Source: JAKVBH01 sp049800955
Lineage (GTDB): Bacteria > Pseudomonadota > Alphaproteobacteria > Rhodobacterales > Rhodobacteraceae
DNA length: 64,000 nucleotides
Direction of reading: 5' to 3'
NCBI RefSeq assembly: GCF_049800955.1
Contig: NZ_JBNAGA010000001.1
Span: 496,001 to 560,000, forward strand
Notes under the pieces: generated by a model
What the model saw: only the letters and a program-made list of their open reading frames with translations
Databases searched by the model: none
What the model was told of the DNA's origin: nothing
Translations under genes and position numbers: made by a program
Shown here: positions 16,495-25,746 of the stretch, one piece after another
Position numbering within the stretch: position 1 is the first letter of the stretch
How the letters are laid out: each line of letters begins with the position of its first letter

Positions 16495-17776
16495 AGCGCA
16501 GCGCCTCCACCGGGTTCATGCGCGCGGCGCGCCGGGCGGGAAAGATCGTGACGATAAAGGACAGGCCCAGAGAGAGCCCCACAGCAGACATCACATCCGA
16601 TGCGCGCAATTGCGCCGGAACCGCATAGATGCCCCGAATCGCCGGATCCCAGACGCCGCCACCCGCAATGTAATTCACGACAGAGAAGACCTGATCGATG
16701 TAGATCGCAAAGAGGCACCCGAAGAGGACGCCGAGAGCCGTACCGATCATGCCGGTGAAGGCTCCGCAAATGAAGAAAACGCGCAGGACGGAACCTTCCG
16801 AGAGGCCCATCGTGCGCAGGATGCCAATGTCGCGGCCCTTGTTTTTGACCAGCATGATGAGTCCGGACACGATGTTCATTGCGGCAATGAGAACGAGGAT
16901 CGACAGGATGACAAACATCACATTGTCCTCGATCTCCAGGGCGCGCAGAAACCCGCCAGAGGCATCGCGCCACGTCCACAGCAGCGTGCGCGGGCCACCG
17001 GCCTCCAGCAAAGCCAGGTTGAGCCGGTCCACGCTGTCAGGATCGCGTACCATGACCTCGATCTCGTCGGCCGCATCTTCGCGATTGAAGTAGCTCTGGG
17101 CATCCCCAAACGGCATATAAATGCGCGTCCGATCAATGTCATAGCGCCCGGCGGTAAAGACATAGACGATCTCGAAGGCTTGAACCCTGGGAGAGGTCCC
17201 GAAGGCTGTTTTGACCCCATCAGGGGAGATCAGGCGCAACCTGTCCCCCACGGAAAGCCCCAATTCGCGCGCCACGCCGGAACCGATCGCAATGCCGTGC
17301 TCAAAGCGCCCAATGTCGCCCAGAGCGGCCTCGGGTGTTTGGGCGACGCGGGGAATGCCCGCAAGGTCCTGTGGGCTGATGCCAAAGACCTGCACACCAG
17401 CGTTGCGTTGGTTGGCAGACGCCATGACCTGCCCTTTGACCAGCGGTGCGGCCCGGGTCACGCCTTCGACGCCCCGAATGCGCTCGGCCAGCTCGGTGTA
17501 GTCCGGGATGGTGCGATCAAGCCTGCCGAATTCATCCGTTTCGGCGGAATAATAGACCGTGACATGGGCGTTGGCGCCCAGGATCGTGTCCACGAATTCG
17601 GCCCGGAAGCCTGAGCGCACGGCCAGCGTGGCAATCAGCGCAAAGACTGCCAGCGTGATGCCGATCAGGCTGATCCACGTCATGACAGATACGCCGCCCT
17701 CAGCGCGTTTCGCGCGCAGATACCGCCAGGCGATCATCCATTCGAAAGGGGCAAAGGGGGCGGGTGATTTGGCCAT
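16487..17776 (-). CDS. lolC: Lipoprotein-releasing ABC transporter permease LolC/LolE
   Basis: 429 residues. N-terminal cytoplasmic segment PFEWMIAWRYLRAKR, first membrane helix near 30-52, a large periplasmic domain (about 55-275), then three membrane helices (about 280-305, 328-360, 390-412) ending with ARRAARMNPVEALRYE, the FtsX-type C-terminus that contacts the ATPase. This is the LolC/E layout. Alphaproteobacteria usually have one LolC/E protein that acts as a homodimer; I see only one here. It overlaps lolD by eight bases. Confidence 0.94.
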   Translation of the reverse strand: MAKSPAPFAPFEWMIAWRYLRAKRAEGGVSVMTWISLIGITLAVFALIATLAVRSGFRAEFVDTILGANAHVTVYYSAETDEFGRLDRTIPDYTELAERIRGVEGVTRAAPLVKGQVMASANQRNAGVQVFGISPQDLAGIPRVAQTPEAALGDIGRFEHGIAIGSGVARELGLSVGDRLRLISPDGVKTAFGTSPRVQAFEIVYVFTAGRYDIDRTRIYMPFGDAQSYFNREDAADEIEVMVRDPDSVDRLNLALLEAGGPRTLLWTWRDASGGFLRALEIEDNVMFVILSILVLIAAMNIVSGLIMLVKNKGRDIGILRTMGLSEGSVLRVFFICGAFTGMIGTALGVLFGCLFAIYIDQVFSVVNYIAGGGVWDPAIRGIYAVPAQLRASDVMSAVGLSLGLSFIVTIFPARRAARMNPVEALRYE

Positions 17777-18168
17777 TTATGGTCCTGCTCTGGATTGGGC
17801 GCGACATTGCGTGCCGGGCCCAGCGGCGTCAACAGCCGCAGAGCGTAATTCGCAAGACTGTGCTTAACTTTGCGCATCCCTTGGCATTGAAGGGCGAAAG
17901 ATGCGCGCCACAGATCGTCCAAGCCGCACCTTCGTCGACAGCGCCCCAATTCTGTAGCTTGCCGAGCGCAGGGCAGGGGTGCTGCACGCCACCTCACCGG
18001 ACATCAGATCATGGCGCTTTGGGGCGCGAAGCTCCCAGTACCGAGCGGATTGCACATAGGTCGCGATAGTGGTGTCTGGACCATCAGAGAGCGAAGTGCA
18101 GCAAACGGCAGTGCTGTGCCGTCACAGTACAAAACGTCCCGCCGCGACTGCACGGGTTGATCACTGCT
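17777..18168. other. Intergenic region upstream of lolC without a supported gene
   Basis: About 390 bases between the lolC start and the end of the Tat-leader micropeptide gene, both on the minus strand. Short frames of 60-100 codons exist on both strands, rich in Arg, Ser and Ala and without a family motif or a good ribosome site. The lolC promoter should be near its left end. Nothing else stands out. Confidence 0.5.
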
Positions 18169-18339
18169 CTAGCGCACAATCCTGTCAATCGCGCGCATGG
18201 CGCCGATGGATTTGTCATAGACCAGCGTCAACACGCGCTTGCCCCCGGCGCGTTGCAATCCGGGGAGCGCACGCATGCTACCTGCCGCAAGCGTCGCTGC
18301 GATAAACCCGCGTCGGGAGAGGGCTGGGGATTTGGACAT
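18169..18339 (-). CDS. Tat-leader micropeptide (56 residues)
   Basis: The start at 18339 is preceded by AGAAGAG. The 56-residue product begins SKSPALSRRGFIAATLAAG, a textbook twin-arginine export leader, followed by only about 30 residues: RAGGKRVLTLVYDKSIGAM and RAIDRIVR. I recall similar tiny Tat-signal proteins in Rhodobacteraceae genomes, but have not searched. If exported, the mature part would be some 25-30 residues, too small for a normal Tat substrate fold. It is divergent from the aminotransferase gene, 90 bases apart. Function unknown. Confidence 0.65.
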   Translation of the reverse strand: MSKSPALSRRGFIAATLAAGSMRALPGLQRAGGKRVLTLVYDKSIGAMRAIDRIVR

Positions 18340-18428
18340 GTGATCTCTTCTATTGTTGCGAACGATTCTCATGTGGGGCCGTGCAGCCCATCTTGCAAGC
18401 CCCCGATCGGCGCAGCATAGTCGCGCCC

Positions 18429-19547
18429 ATGACCCATGGACCAAGATTTACCCCCCTCGTCGCGTCTCTGCCTGCCACGGTTCCATTCGTTGGTCCGGAG
18501 ACACTCGAACGCCAGCGCGGTGCCGTATTTCGCGCGCGGCTTGGTGCCAATGAAAGCGTCTTTGGCCCCTCACCAAAAGCCATAGAGGCCATGCGCGATG
18601 CGACACCTGAGACATGGATGTATGGCGATCCAACTGCGTTTGATCTCAAAAACGATCTTGCTGCGCATCATCAGATTGCCCCGGACAATATCGTTGTTGG
18701 CGCGGGCATTGATGGGCTGCTTGACAGCACCGTGCGGCTGATGGTGAGCGGCGGTGATCCCGTTCTCACGTCCGATGGGGCTTATCCCACGTTCAACTAC
18801 CATGTTGCGGGATACGGAGGCACGCTGCACAAAGTGGCCTATCGCGATGATCACGAGGACATTGACGCGCTGATCGCGCAGGCCCACGCTTTGCGGCCCA
18901 AGCTCGTCTATTTCTCGAACCCCGATAACCCGATGGGCACATGGCATAGTGCCGAGCGTGTCCGTGCGCTCATTGAGGGGATGCCGGAAGGCACAGTGCT
19001 GGTGTTGGATGAAGCCTATGCCGATTTCGCGCCGGACGATGCGCTGCCACCGCTGGATATGCAGGATCCGCGTGTGATCCGCATGCGCACCTTCTCAAAA
19101 GCCTACGGCATGGCCGGGGCGCGGGTGGGCTACGCGATGGGCCATGCGGACTTGATCCGCGCCTATGACAAGGTGCGCAATCACTTTGGCATGAACCGCA
19201 CAGCGGTCATTGGCGCGCGCGCTGCCTTGGCCGATCAGACCTATCTGGCGGAGGTCGTCGAGAACGTGTCTGAGGCGCGGGTACGGATTGCTGCCATTGC
19301 ACGGGCCAACGGCCTGACGCCCCTGCCATCGGCCACGAATTTCGTGACCCTCGATTGCGGGCACGATGGCGATTTTGCGCGCAATGTTCTGGCGGGACTG
19401 GTCGCGCGTGGTGTGTTCGTCCGGATGCCTTTTGTCGCGCCGGAGGATCGGTGTATTCGGATCAGTGCGGGCACGCCGGAGATGATGGACGTGCTCGATG
19501 ATGTTCTGCCGCAAGCCCTTGAGGAGGCCTCGAATGCCGCAAGTTGA
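18429..19547 (+). CDS. Class I/II PLP aminotransferase, HisC-like
   Basis: 372 residues from ATG 18429; a 16-codon longer frame has no ribosome site. It has the fold-type-I pattern of histidinol-phosphate aminotransferases: LGANESVFGPSP near 38-49, GAGIDGLLDS near 91-100, NPDNPMGT near 164-171, DEAYADF at 194-200 and the PLP lysine K224 in TFSKAYGMAG. It is not in a his operon; the downstream partner is an Ldh-family dehydrogenase whose start overlaps its end by 14 bases. The pair may act on an amino acid/2-oxo acid or cyclic imine, which is inference. Confidence 0.88.
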   Translation: MTHGPRFTPLVASLPATVPFVGPETLERQRGAVFRARLGANESVFGPSPKAIEAMRDATPETWMYGDPTAFDLKNDLAAHHQIAPDNIVVGAGIDGLLDSTVRLMVSGGDPVLTSDGAYPTFNYHVAGYGGTLHKVAYRDDHEDIDALIAQAHALRPKLVYFSNPDNPMGTWHSAERVRALIEGMPEGTVLVLDEAYADFAPDDALPPLDMQDPRVIRMRTFSKAYGMAGARVGYAMGHADLIRAYDKVRNHFGMNRTAVIGARAALADQTYLAEVVENVSEARVRIAAIARANGLTPLPSATNFVTLDCGHDGDFARNVLAGLVARGVFVRMPFVAPEDRCIRISAGTPEMMDVLDDVLPQALEEASNAAS

Positions 19548-20514
19548 TATCGCTGAAATCGAACGTGTCTCACGCGATGCTCTGCGCGCACATGGCGCGG
19601 CTGATTGGGTCGCGGATGAAATGGCAAAGACGATCCGCGTGGCCGAGAGCTATGGCAACCGGATATGCGGTCTCTACTATCTCGAAAGCTATTGCCAGCA
19701 ATTGCGCAGCGGGCGGGTCAAAGGGGATGTCGAGCCTGAGATCACGCAGCCCCGCGCCGGTCTCGTGGCCGTCGATGCAGGTTTCGGCTTTGCGCAAACG
19801 GCTTTCTTGCGCGCCTTGCCCAAGGGGCTGGAGGCCGCCCGTACCTGCGGGATTGCGACCATAGCTATTTCCCATGCCCATACCTGCACGGCCGTGGGAT
19901 ATTTTACCGAACAGATTGCGCTTCATGGCTTGATTGGCTTTGGGATGACCAACGCCTCGCCCATTGTCGCCCCGCCCGGCGGCAAGACCCGCGTGATCGG
20001 CACCAACCCCATGGCCTTTGCCGTTCCTGATGGCCAGGGCGGTGTCGCGATGCAATTCGATCAATCAACGACGGCCGTGGCTTTGGGCCGCATTACGATG
20101 GCCAATGCCGCCGGAGAGGCGATCCCGGAAGGTTGGGCAATAGATGCCGACGGCGCGCCGACCGAAGATCCCGCCGCCGCCCTCAAGGGCTCGCTGGTCT
20201 CGGCAGGAGGCTATAAAGGCTGGGGATTCGGGCTCATGGCGGAAATCCTCGCCTCCGCCATGACGGGCTCGACACCCTCCCGCGATGTCAAACCACTCAA
20301 GGCGCCGAAGGGCGCGCCGCATGATCTGGGGCAGTATTTCATTCTTATTGACCCCTCCGTTCAGCCAGGGTTTGCGGCAGCCATAACGGCGCTTGGCGCG
20401 GCTGTCGCGCAAGACGACGGCTGCAGAATGCCGGGGCAGGGCAAGACGCCTGCGCTTTTCGCGGAGGTGCCAGAGACTTTGTGGAATGCCACGCTAGCTT
20501 TGGCGGAGACCTAG
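19534..20514 (+). CDS. Ldh-family (MDH2-type) NAD(P)-dependent oxidoreductase
   Basis: 326 residues from ATG 19534, with GAGGAGG seven bases upstream inside the end of the previous gene. Family features: HTCTAVGYFTEQIA near 122-135, the region GMTNASPIVAPPGGKTRVIGTNP, and GGYKGWGFGLMAEILA near 228-243. Members of this fold include malate, lactate, ureidoglycolate and delta1-piperideine-2-carboxylate dehydrogenases. Coupling to an aminotransferase suggests reduction of a 2-oxo acid or cyclic imine made by it; the substrate is not shown by the sequence. Confidence 0.9.
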   Translation: MPQVDIAEIERVSRDALRAHGAADWVADEMAKTIRVAESYGNRICGLYYLESYCQQLRSGRVKGDVEPEITQPRAGLVAVDAGFGFAQTAFLRALPKGLEAARTCGIATIAISHAHTCTAVGYFTEQIALHGLIGFGMTNASPIVAPPGGKTRVIGTNPMAFAVPDGQGGVAMQFDQSTTAVALGRITMANAAGEAIPEGWAIDADGAPTEDPAAALKGSLVSAGGYKGWGFGLMAEILASAMTGSTPSRDVKPLKAPKGAPHDLGQYFILIDPSVQPGFAAAITALGAAVAQDDGCRMPGQGKTPALFAEVPETLWNATLALAET

Positions 20515-20532
20515 CCAAAAGGGCCAAGCCAC

Positions 20533-20934
20533 ATGACGCAGATCATAATCCTCTACCTGACCACTGTTGTGGTGTTTCTGGGGATCGACTTCTTTGGGCT
20601 GACCTATCTGCTCCGGCCTCTCTTTGAGCGTCACATCAGCGACCTACTGACCGAGAGTTTCCGGTTTGGCCCGGCGCTCGTCTTTTATCTCTTCTACATT
20701 GGCGGATTGTTGGTCTTTGTCTCCTGGCCCGCTCTGAAAGCGGATGCCCCCGGACAAGCGTTGCTCATGGGGATGCTCCTGGGCGCATTGGCCTATGGCA
20801 CCTATGAGTTTACCAATTACGCGACGATCAAGGCATGGCATTGGCACATGGTGGCCGTCGATCTGGTCTGGGGCAGCCTGCTGACGGGCGTGGCCGCCTG
20901 GGCTGGCGTGTCGATCACACGGGCGTTGAGCTAG
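20533..20934 (+). CDS. DUF2177 family membrane protein
   Basis: 133 residues with four membrane helices (about 4-26, 45-66, 74-93, 105-128). The pattern LYLTTVVVFLGIDFFGLTYL at the start and AYGTYEFTNYATIKAWHW in the middle is that of DUF2177, whose function is unknown. It lies 18 bases after the Ldh-family gene and its stop codon shares bases with that of the convergent rhomboid gene (4-base overlap). It may be part of the aminotransferase-dehydrogenase operon. Confidence 0.9.
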   Translation: MTQIIILYLTTVVVFLGIDFFGLTYLLRPLFERHISDLLTESFRFGPALVFYLFYIGGLLVFVSWPALKADAPGQALLMGMLLGALAYGTYEFTNYATIKAWHWHMVAVDLVWGSLLTGVAAWAGVSITRALS

Positions 20935-21695
20935 CGCCGCCGACCCGCGTTTGGGATGGAACTGGGCACGAAGGGGTAGCGGGCCTCGGGATGGGGCGGA
21001 TGGCCGTCAGTGCTGCGCCAGAACGCGGGTCCGCCGCGCTTGGTCCACAGTGGAAAGATCAAAATGATCCCGGCGATGAAACCACCCGCATGGGCCCAAT
21101 AGGCGACACCGCCGGTGCCTGCGATGGAGCCTACGCCGCCAATCAGTTGCATGGCAAACCAAAGCCCCAGCATGATCCACGCAGGGATCGGGATAATGCG
21201 GAAAATGATGACGAGGATGATCAGAATATCGACCTTGGCCTTGGGATACATCAAGAGATAGGCTCCCATCACAGCGGCAATCGCACCTGACGCGCCGACC
21301 ATGGGTACCGGGCTTCCCGGCTCGCCCAGGTATTGCGCCATCGCCGCCGCCACGCCGCCTGCGATGTAGAAGCCCAGGAAAGGGCCATGGCCCAGCTCAT
21401 CTTCGATATTGTCGCCAAAGATCCACAAAAACAGCATATTGCCCAGAAGATGCGCCCATCCGCCGTGCAAGAACATCGAGGTGAACAATCCCAGAATGCC
21501 CTCACCTTCCGAGAAGCGCGCCGGGATGAAGGCATAGTCGAAAAAGAACGCGACCAAGGCGCGATCGTTTTGAAACAAGCCCACGTAGGACAGAAAGACC
21601 ACCACGTTGATACCGATCAAGGCATAGGTCACGTAAGGGATGCGGCCGGACGGGTTGTGATCTCGGATTGGAAACATGTCCGCACGCTTTCCCAT
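20931..21695 (-). CDS. Rhomboid-family intramembrane serine protease
   Basis: 254 residues with six membrane helices. The catalytic elements are visible: HGGWAHLLGNM near 77-87 (with the oxyanion-side His and Asn), nucleophile Ser137 in GASGAI and the general base His202 in AHAGGFIAG. Rhomboids cleave transmembrane segments of other proteins. The substrate is unknown. The gene starts 36 bases after the end of putA on the same strand and could be read through from it. The C-terminal tail is Pro/Arg-rich and soluble. Confidence 0.93.
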   Translation of the reverse strand: MGKRADMFPIRDHNPSGRIPYVTYALIGINVVVFLSYVGLFQNDRALVAFFFDYAFIPARFSEGEGILGLFTSMFLHGGWAHLLGNMLFLWIFGDNIEDELGHGPFLGFYIAGGVAAAMAQYLGEPGSPVPMVGASGAIAAVMGAYLLMYPKAKVDILIILVIIFRIIPIPAWIMLGLWFAMQLIGGVGSIAGTGGVAYWAHAGGFIAGIILIFPLWTKRGGPAFWRSTDGHPPHPEARYPFVPSSIPNAGRRR

Positions 21696-21731
21696 AGCGT
21701 GGGCGGGGTCAAGGGGGCAGGCGCGCGTGGG

Positions 21732-24700
21732 TCAGCTTTCCCCCGCCAAAAGCTCGGCATTTCCTCCCGATGCGGTCGTGTCCACGCATACGTGGCGTTC
21801 ATGGCAGGCATGGGCGCGATCGGGAAGGCCGGTAATCAGGGGCAGGATCGGGCCGTCACGTTTGGCGAGGGCTTGGGCATACCGCCGCCCGTCAAGCGCA
21901 TCACCCCACCAGAGCGCTCCGGAAAACCCCTGCAAGGTGCTCAGGGCCTCGGGCGCCAGCGCGCCGTCCAGAGTGATGGCGCGCCCGCCCAGATCACGTA
22001 TCGCTTCGGCCTGCCGTTGTGCGCCGATGGGCCCGGGCCCGAGGCAAAGCAGCGGCGGGCGCGGGCTTTGCATGTACCGGTTGGACTCGCCCGTTGGACC
22101 CGGCAACAGGTGCGCCTCGGGAATCGTGGCAGGGTGTCCGTTGTCTGCGTCGATCAGCGTCTGAACCTCCTGGGCCGAGACTTCTTTGGAACAGGGTTCT
22201 GATGGCAGGCTGTGCGGCGCGGCGCAGAAGCGCGCGAGATAGAGCGGCCCGCCGGCTTTGGGGCCGGTCCCCGACAAGCCCTCGCCACCGAAGGGTTGCG
22301 AGCCGACAACAGCGCCGATCTGGTTGCGATTGACGTAGATATTGCCTGCGTGCACGCGTTCGGTGACGTGTTGGACCCGGTCATCGATGCGGGTGTGCAA
22401 ACCGAAGGTCAGTCCGTAGCCTGTGGCGTTGATCCGGGAAATGACGCTGTCAATTTCATCCGAGCGGAACGTCGCCAAATGCAGGACAGGGCCAAAAATC
22501 TCCTCTTGCATCTCCTCGATTCCAGACACGCGCAGGAGCGTGGGTGCGACAAAAGTCCCGCCTGAATTTCCGTCAGGCGGCACTGTGCCTTCCGCAATCA
22601 GGCGCCCTTCGTTGCGGGCCTGCTCGATATGTTTTGTGATTTTTTCCCGCGCCTCGACATCTATCACGGGCCCGACATCGGTCGAGATCTCCCAGGGATG
22701 GCCCATGCGCAGCTCCGCCATGGCCCCCGTCAGCATCGCGGTGAAGTTCTCGGCAATATCTTCTTGCACATAGAGACACCTGAGCGCCGAGCAACGCTGG
22801 CCTGCGGATTGAAACGCGCTCTCCACGATGCTGGCCACGGCCTGCTCCGGCAGGGCCGTACTGTCGACGATCATGGCATTGAGGCCACCTGTCTCGGCGA
22901 TGAGCGGCGCGCCGGGCGCGAGATGATCCGCCATGCTGCGCCGAATGGCGCGCGCCGTGGCCGTGGAGCCGGTGAAGGCCACGCCATCGACGCGAGGATC
23001 AGACGTCAGCGCTCGCCCCACATGTACCCCGCCTGGCAGGATTTGCAGCGCAGGGCCCGGAACGCCAGCCTCATGCAGCAGCGCAACAGCGCGTTCGGCC
23101 ACAAGCGGTGTCTGCGGTGCCGGTTTGGCGAGGACCGCATTGCCAGTGGCCAGTGCGGCGGCGATCTGCCCTGTGAAAATGGCCAGCGGGAAGTTCCATG
23201 GGCTGATGCAGGTAAATCGGCCCACGGGCGTGGTTTGCGGCGCATGGGCCGCGTAGTAGCGCAGAAAGTCCACGGCTTCGCGCAGCTCTGCCAATGCATC
23301 AGGCAGCGTCTTGCCAGCTTCGCGGGCGAGAAGGGCAAAGAGCTCCCCCTGATGGGTTTCGTAGAGGTCGGCGGCCTTGTTCAAGATCTCCGCGCGAGCC
23401 GTAGCCTCGGCGGACCATGGTTGCGCGATATGCAATGCGGCATCGATCTCGGCGTCCGTGGCCTCCGGGCAGTGGCCCACATGGGAGCCATCGGCCGGGT
23501 CGGTGATCTGCGGCCCGGCGCTGCCCCAGACATGGGACCGATAGGGCGCGCGCGCGGCATTGATGGCGGCGAGGGTCGGGCGATGGGCCAGATCGGCTCC
23601 GCCAGAGTTCCGCCGCTCAGGCTGGTAGATCTCGGTGCCCTTGGGCAGGCTCCGTTCAGGATCCAGTGCCAAGAACGGGTCGCGGGCGACCTCGCTGGGC
23701 GGGACGTCTTCATCCACGATCTGATTGACGAATGAGGAATTCGCCCCGTTCTCCAGGAGCCTGCGCACAAGATAGGCCAGGAGATCACGATGCGCCCCCA
23801 CAGGCGCATAAATCCGGCAGCGCGTGTTGTGGGAGGCTTTGACCTGCGCGTGCAGTGCCTCGCCCATGCCATGCAGCCGTTGGAACTCATACCCCTCCGT
23901 TCCTTGCGCCATGTGCAGGATCGCGGCGACCGTATGGGCGTTATGGGTGGCGAATTGCGGATAGAGGCGATCGCGCATGTCCAGCAATTTGCGCGCATTG
24001 GCAATATAGCTGACATCCGTCGCAGCCTTGGAGGTAAAGACAGGGAAGGCATCGAGCCCTTCGACCTGCGCGCGTTTGATTTCGGTGTCCCAATAGGCGC
24101 CCTTAACGAGGCGCACCATGATGCGACGCCCCTGCGCCGCGGCATAAAGCCAATCGATGACGGCGCTGGCACGAGGCCCATAGGCCTGAACGACGACACC
24201 CAGACCGGGCCATTGGGCGAGCGACGGCGTTGTGAGCAATGCGGCAATGAGATCGAGGGAGAGCGACAGACGGTCGGCCTCTTCGGCATCGATGTTCAGG
24301 CCAATACCAAGACGCGCAGCATCTTCGCACAGCGCAATCAGGCGCGGCAGGGCCTCTTGCATGACACGGTCTCTTTGCGCCTCCTCATATCGCGGATGCA
24401 GGGCAGAGAGCTTGACGGAAATCCCGGGCCGGTCTGCAATGCCATCGCCTTGGGCTTTTGCGCCGATGGCCGCGATTGCGCGGCGGTAGGCCTCGAAATA
24501 CCGTTTCGCATCCCGATCTGTCCGGGCGGCCTCGCCCAACATGTCGTAGGAATAAGTATAGCCCTTGGCCTCCATCGCCGCGCCGCGCGACATGGCCGAG
24601 CCGATTGTCTCCCCCAAAACAAACTGCCGCCCCATTTCCTTCATGGCGCGCGCCACTGCCGTGCGGATCACAGGCTCGCCCAGCCGCCGGATAGCGGCGC

Positions 24701-25130
24701 GGAGATGGCCCACCGGCCCGGGCTGTTCCTCGGACAGAACACGGCCTGTCAGCATCAGGGCCCATGTCGAGGCATTCACGAGAGACGAGGTCGAGCTGCC
24801 CAGATGCTTGCCCCAGTCAGACGGTGCGATCTTGTCTTCGATCAAGGCATCAATGGTCTCGGCATCTGGCACACGCAGGAGCGCCTCTGCCAGACACATG
24901 AGGGCCACGCCTTCATCGGTTGAAAGGCCGTACTCTGCCAGAAAGACCTCCATCAAGCCGGGATCAGCGCTGGTCCGAATGGCCGTGACCAGACCTTCGG
25001 CGTCCTTCGAGATGGCGCTGCGATCTTGCAGGCTGAGCCGGGACACCGTCACGAGATCGGCGATACAAGCGGCCTCATCGGTGTAGGTCATCATGTCGAT
25101 GCGGTCGCGAAGGGCAGTGTCACTGGTCAT
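21732..25130 (-). CDS. putA: Bifunctional proline dehydrogenase / P5C dehydrogenase PutA
   Basis: 1132 residues. Proline dehydrogenase barrel about 130-480, with KLSALHPRYEEA near 240, RLVKGAYWDTEIKRAQ near 340-355 and the FAD-site region. Aldehyde dehydrogenase domain about 535-1000 with Glu746 (ETGG) and Cys780 (AGQRCSALRC). A third, poorly conserved C-terminal domain (about 1000-1132) is typical of long PutA proteins. It oxidises proline to glutamate in two steps with channelling of the intermediate. It begins directly in the helical arm, so the ribbon-helix-helix DNA-binding domain of E. coli PutA is missing; control should come from the divergent Lrp-type gene. Confidence 0.97.
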   Translation of the reverse strand: MTSDTALRDRIDMMTYTDEAACIADLVTVSRLSLQDRSAISKDAEGLVTAIRTSADPGLMEVFLAEYGLSTDEGVALMCLAEALLRVPDAETIDALIEDKIAPSDWGKHLGSSTSSLVNASTWALMLTGRVLSEEQPGPVGHLRAAIRRLGEPVIRTAVARAMKEMGRQFVLGETIGSAMSRGAAMEAKGYTYSYDMLGEAARTDRDAKRYFEAYRRAIAAIGAKAQGDGIADRPGISVKLSALHPRYEEAQRDRVMQEALPRLIALCEDAARLGIGLNIDAEEADRLSLSLDLIAALLTTPSLAQWPGLGVVVQAYGPRASAVIDWLYAAAQGRRIMVRLVKGAYWDTEIKRAQVEGLDAFPVFTSKAATDVSYIANARKLLDMRDRLYPQFATHNAHTVAAILHMAQGTEGYEFQRLHGMGEALHAQVKASHNTRCRIYAPVGAHRDLLAYLVRRLLENGANSSFVNQIVDEDVPPSEVARDPFLALDPERSLPKGTEIYQPERRNSGGADLAHRPTLAAINAARAPYRSHVWGSAGPQITDPADGSHVGHCPEATDAEIDAALHIAQPWSAEATARAEILNKAADLYETHQGELFALLAREAGKTLPDALAELREAVDFLRYYAAHAPQTTPVGRFTCISPWNFPLAIFTGQIAAALATGNAVLAKPAPQTPLVAERAVALLHEAGVPGPALQILPGGVHVGRALTSDPRVDGVAFTGSTATARAIRRSMADHLAPGAPLIAETGGLNAMIVDSTALPEQAVASIVESAFQSAGQRCSALRCLYVQEDIAENFTAMLTGAMAELRMGHPWEISTDVGPVIDVEAREKITKHIEQARNEGRLIAEGTVPPDGNSGGTFVAPTLLRVSGIEEMQEEIFGPVLHLATFRSDEIDSVISRINATGYGLTFGLHTRIDDRVQHVTERVHAGNIYVNRNQIGAVVGSQPFGGEGLSGTGPKAGGPLYLARFCAAPHSLPSEPCSKEVSAQEVQTLIDADNGHPATIPEAHLLPGPTGESNRYMQSPRPPLLCLGPGPIGAQRQAEAIRDLGGRAITLDGALAPEALSTLQGFSGALWWGDALDGRRYAQALAKRDGPILPLITGLPDRAHACHERHVCVDTTASGGNAELLAGES

Positions 25131-25244
25131 ACTGGCATATCCTTTTCAGATGCCCTAAGTTATGCTGTGATCGTGAGGCAGAATTCCTTTTGTTTCCGCA
25201 TTGGCGAGCGGATTGGATCGAAATAACCTGATAAGGCAGGCCAA

Positions 25245-25715
25245 ATGGATAGTCTGGAGCTGGATAAATTCGATCATGCAATCCTGCAGGTCATGGCGCA
25301 AGAGGGGCGGATCTCGATCACGGATCTTGCGGGTCGGATCGGCTTGTCCAAATCGCCCACGCAAGCGCGGCTGCGGCGCTTGGAGGCGGATGGCTTCATT
25401 CGCGGCTACCGCGCCATGCTGGATCCCATTCGTTTGGGGCTCGATCATGTGGCCTTTGTCGAGGTGAAGCTGACGGATACGCGCGAGGCCGCCCTGGCCA
25501 AGTTCAATGCGGCGGTTGTGGCCATTCCGGAGATTGAACAGGTGCATTTGATTGCCGGTAGCTACGATTACCTCATGAAAGTGCGCACCGGGTCCATGCG
25601 GGCCTACCGCCACGTTCTGGCTGAGAAAATCTCGACGTTGCCCTATCTCTCCGCAACCTCCACTTTCGTGGCCATGCAGGCTGTCAAGGAAGTTGGTCTC
25701 GGGGACGTGACTTGA
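25245..25715 (+). CDS. putR: Lrp/AsnC-family regulator, putative PutR
   Basis: 156 residues. N-terminal winged helix-turn-helix (LDKFDHAILQVMAQEG, then ITDLAGRIGLSKSPTQARLRRLEADG), C-terminal RAM ligand-binding domain with AGSYDYLMKVRTGSM. The gene is divergent from putA across 114 bases, the arrangement of PutR-PutA in Rhodobacter and Agrobacterium, where PutR activates putA in response to proline. The recognition site is expected in the shared intergenic region. ATG 25245 is preceded by AAGGCAGG. Confidence 0.92.
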   Translation: MDSLELDKFDHAILQVMAQEGRISITDLAGRIGLSKSPTQARLRRLEADGFIRGYRAMLDPIRLGLDHVAFVEVKLTDTREAALAKFNAAVVAIPEIEQVHLIAGSYDYLMKVRTGSMRAYRHVLAEKISTLPYLSATSTFVAMQAVKEVGLGDVT

Positions 25716-25746
25716 CGGCGGCTGGCGGTGGGGCATGCTTGTGGGC

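Noticed and set aside
17864..18055. Minus-strand frame of 63 codons upstream of lolC
   Set aside because: No ribosome site, no hydrophobic or folded pattern; treated as non-coding.
22629..24923. Plus-strand frames of 368 and 377 codons opposite putA
   Set aside because: Shadows of putA, whose domains are continuous with intact active sites.
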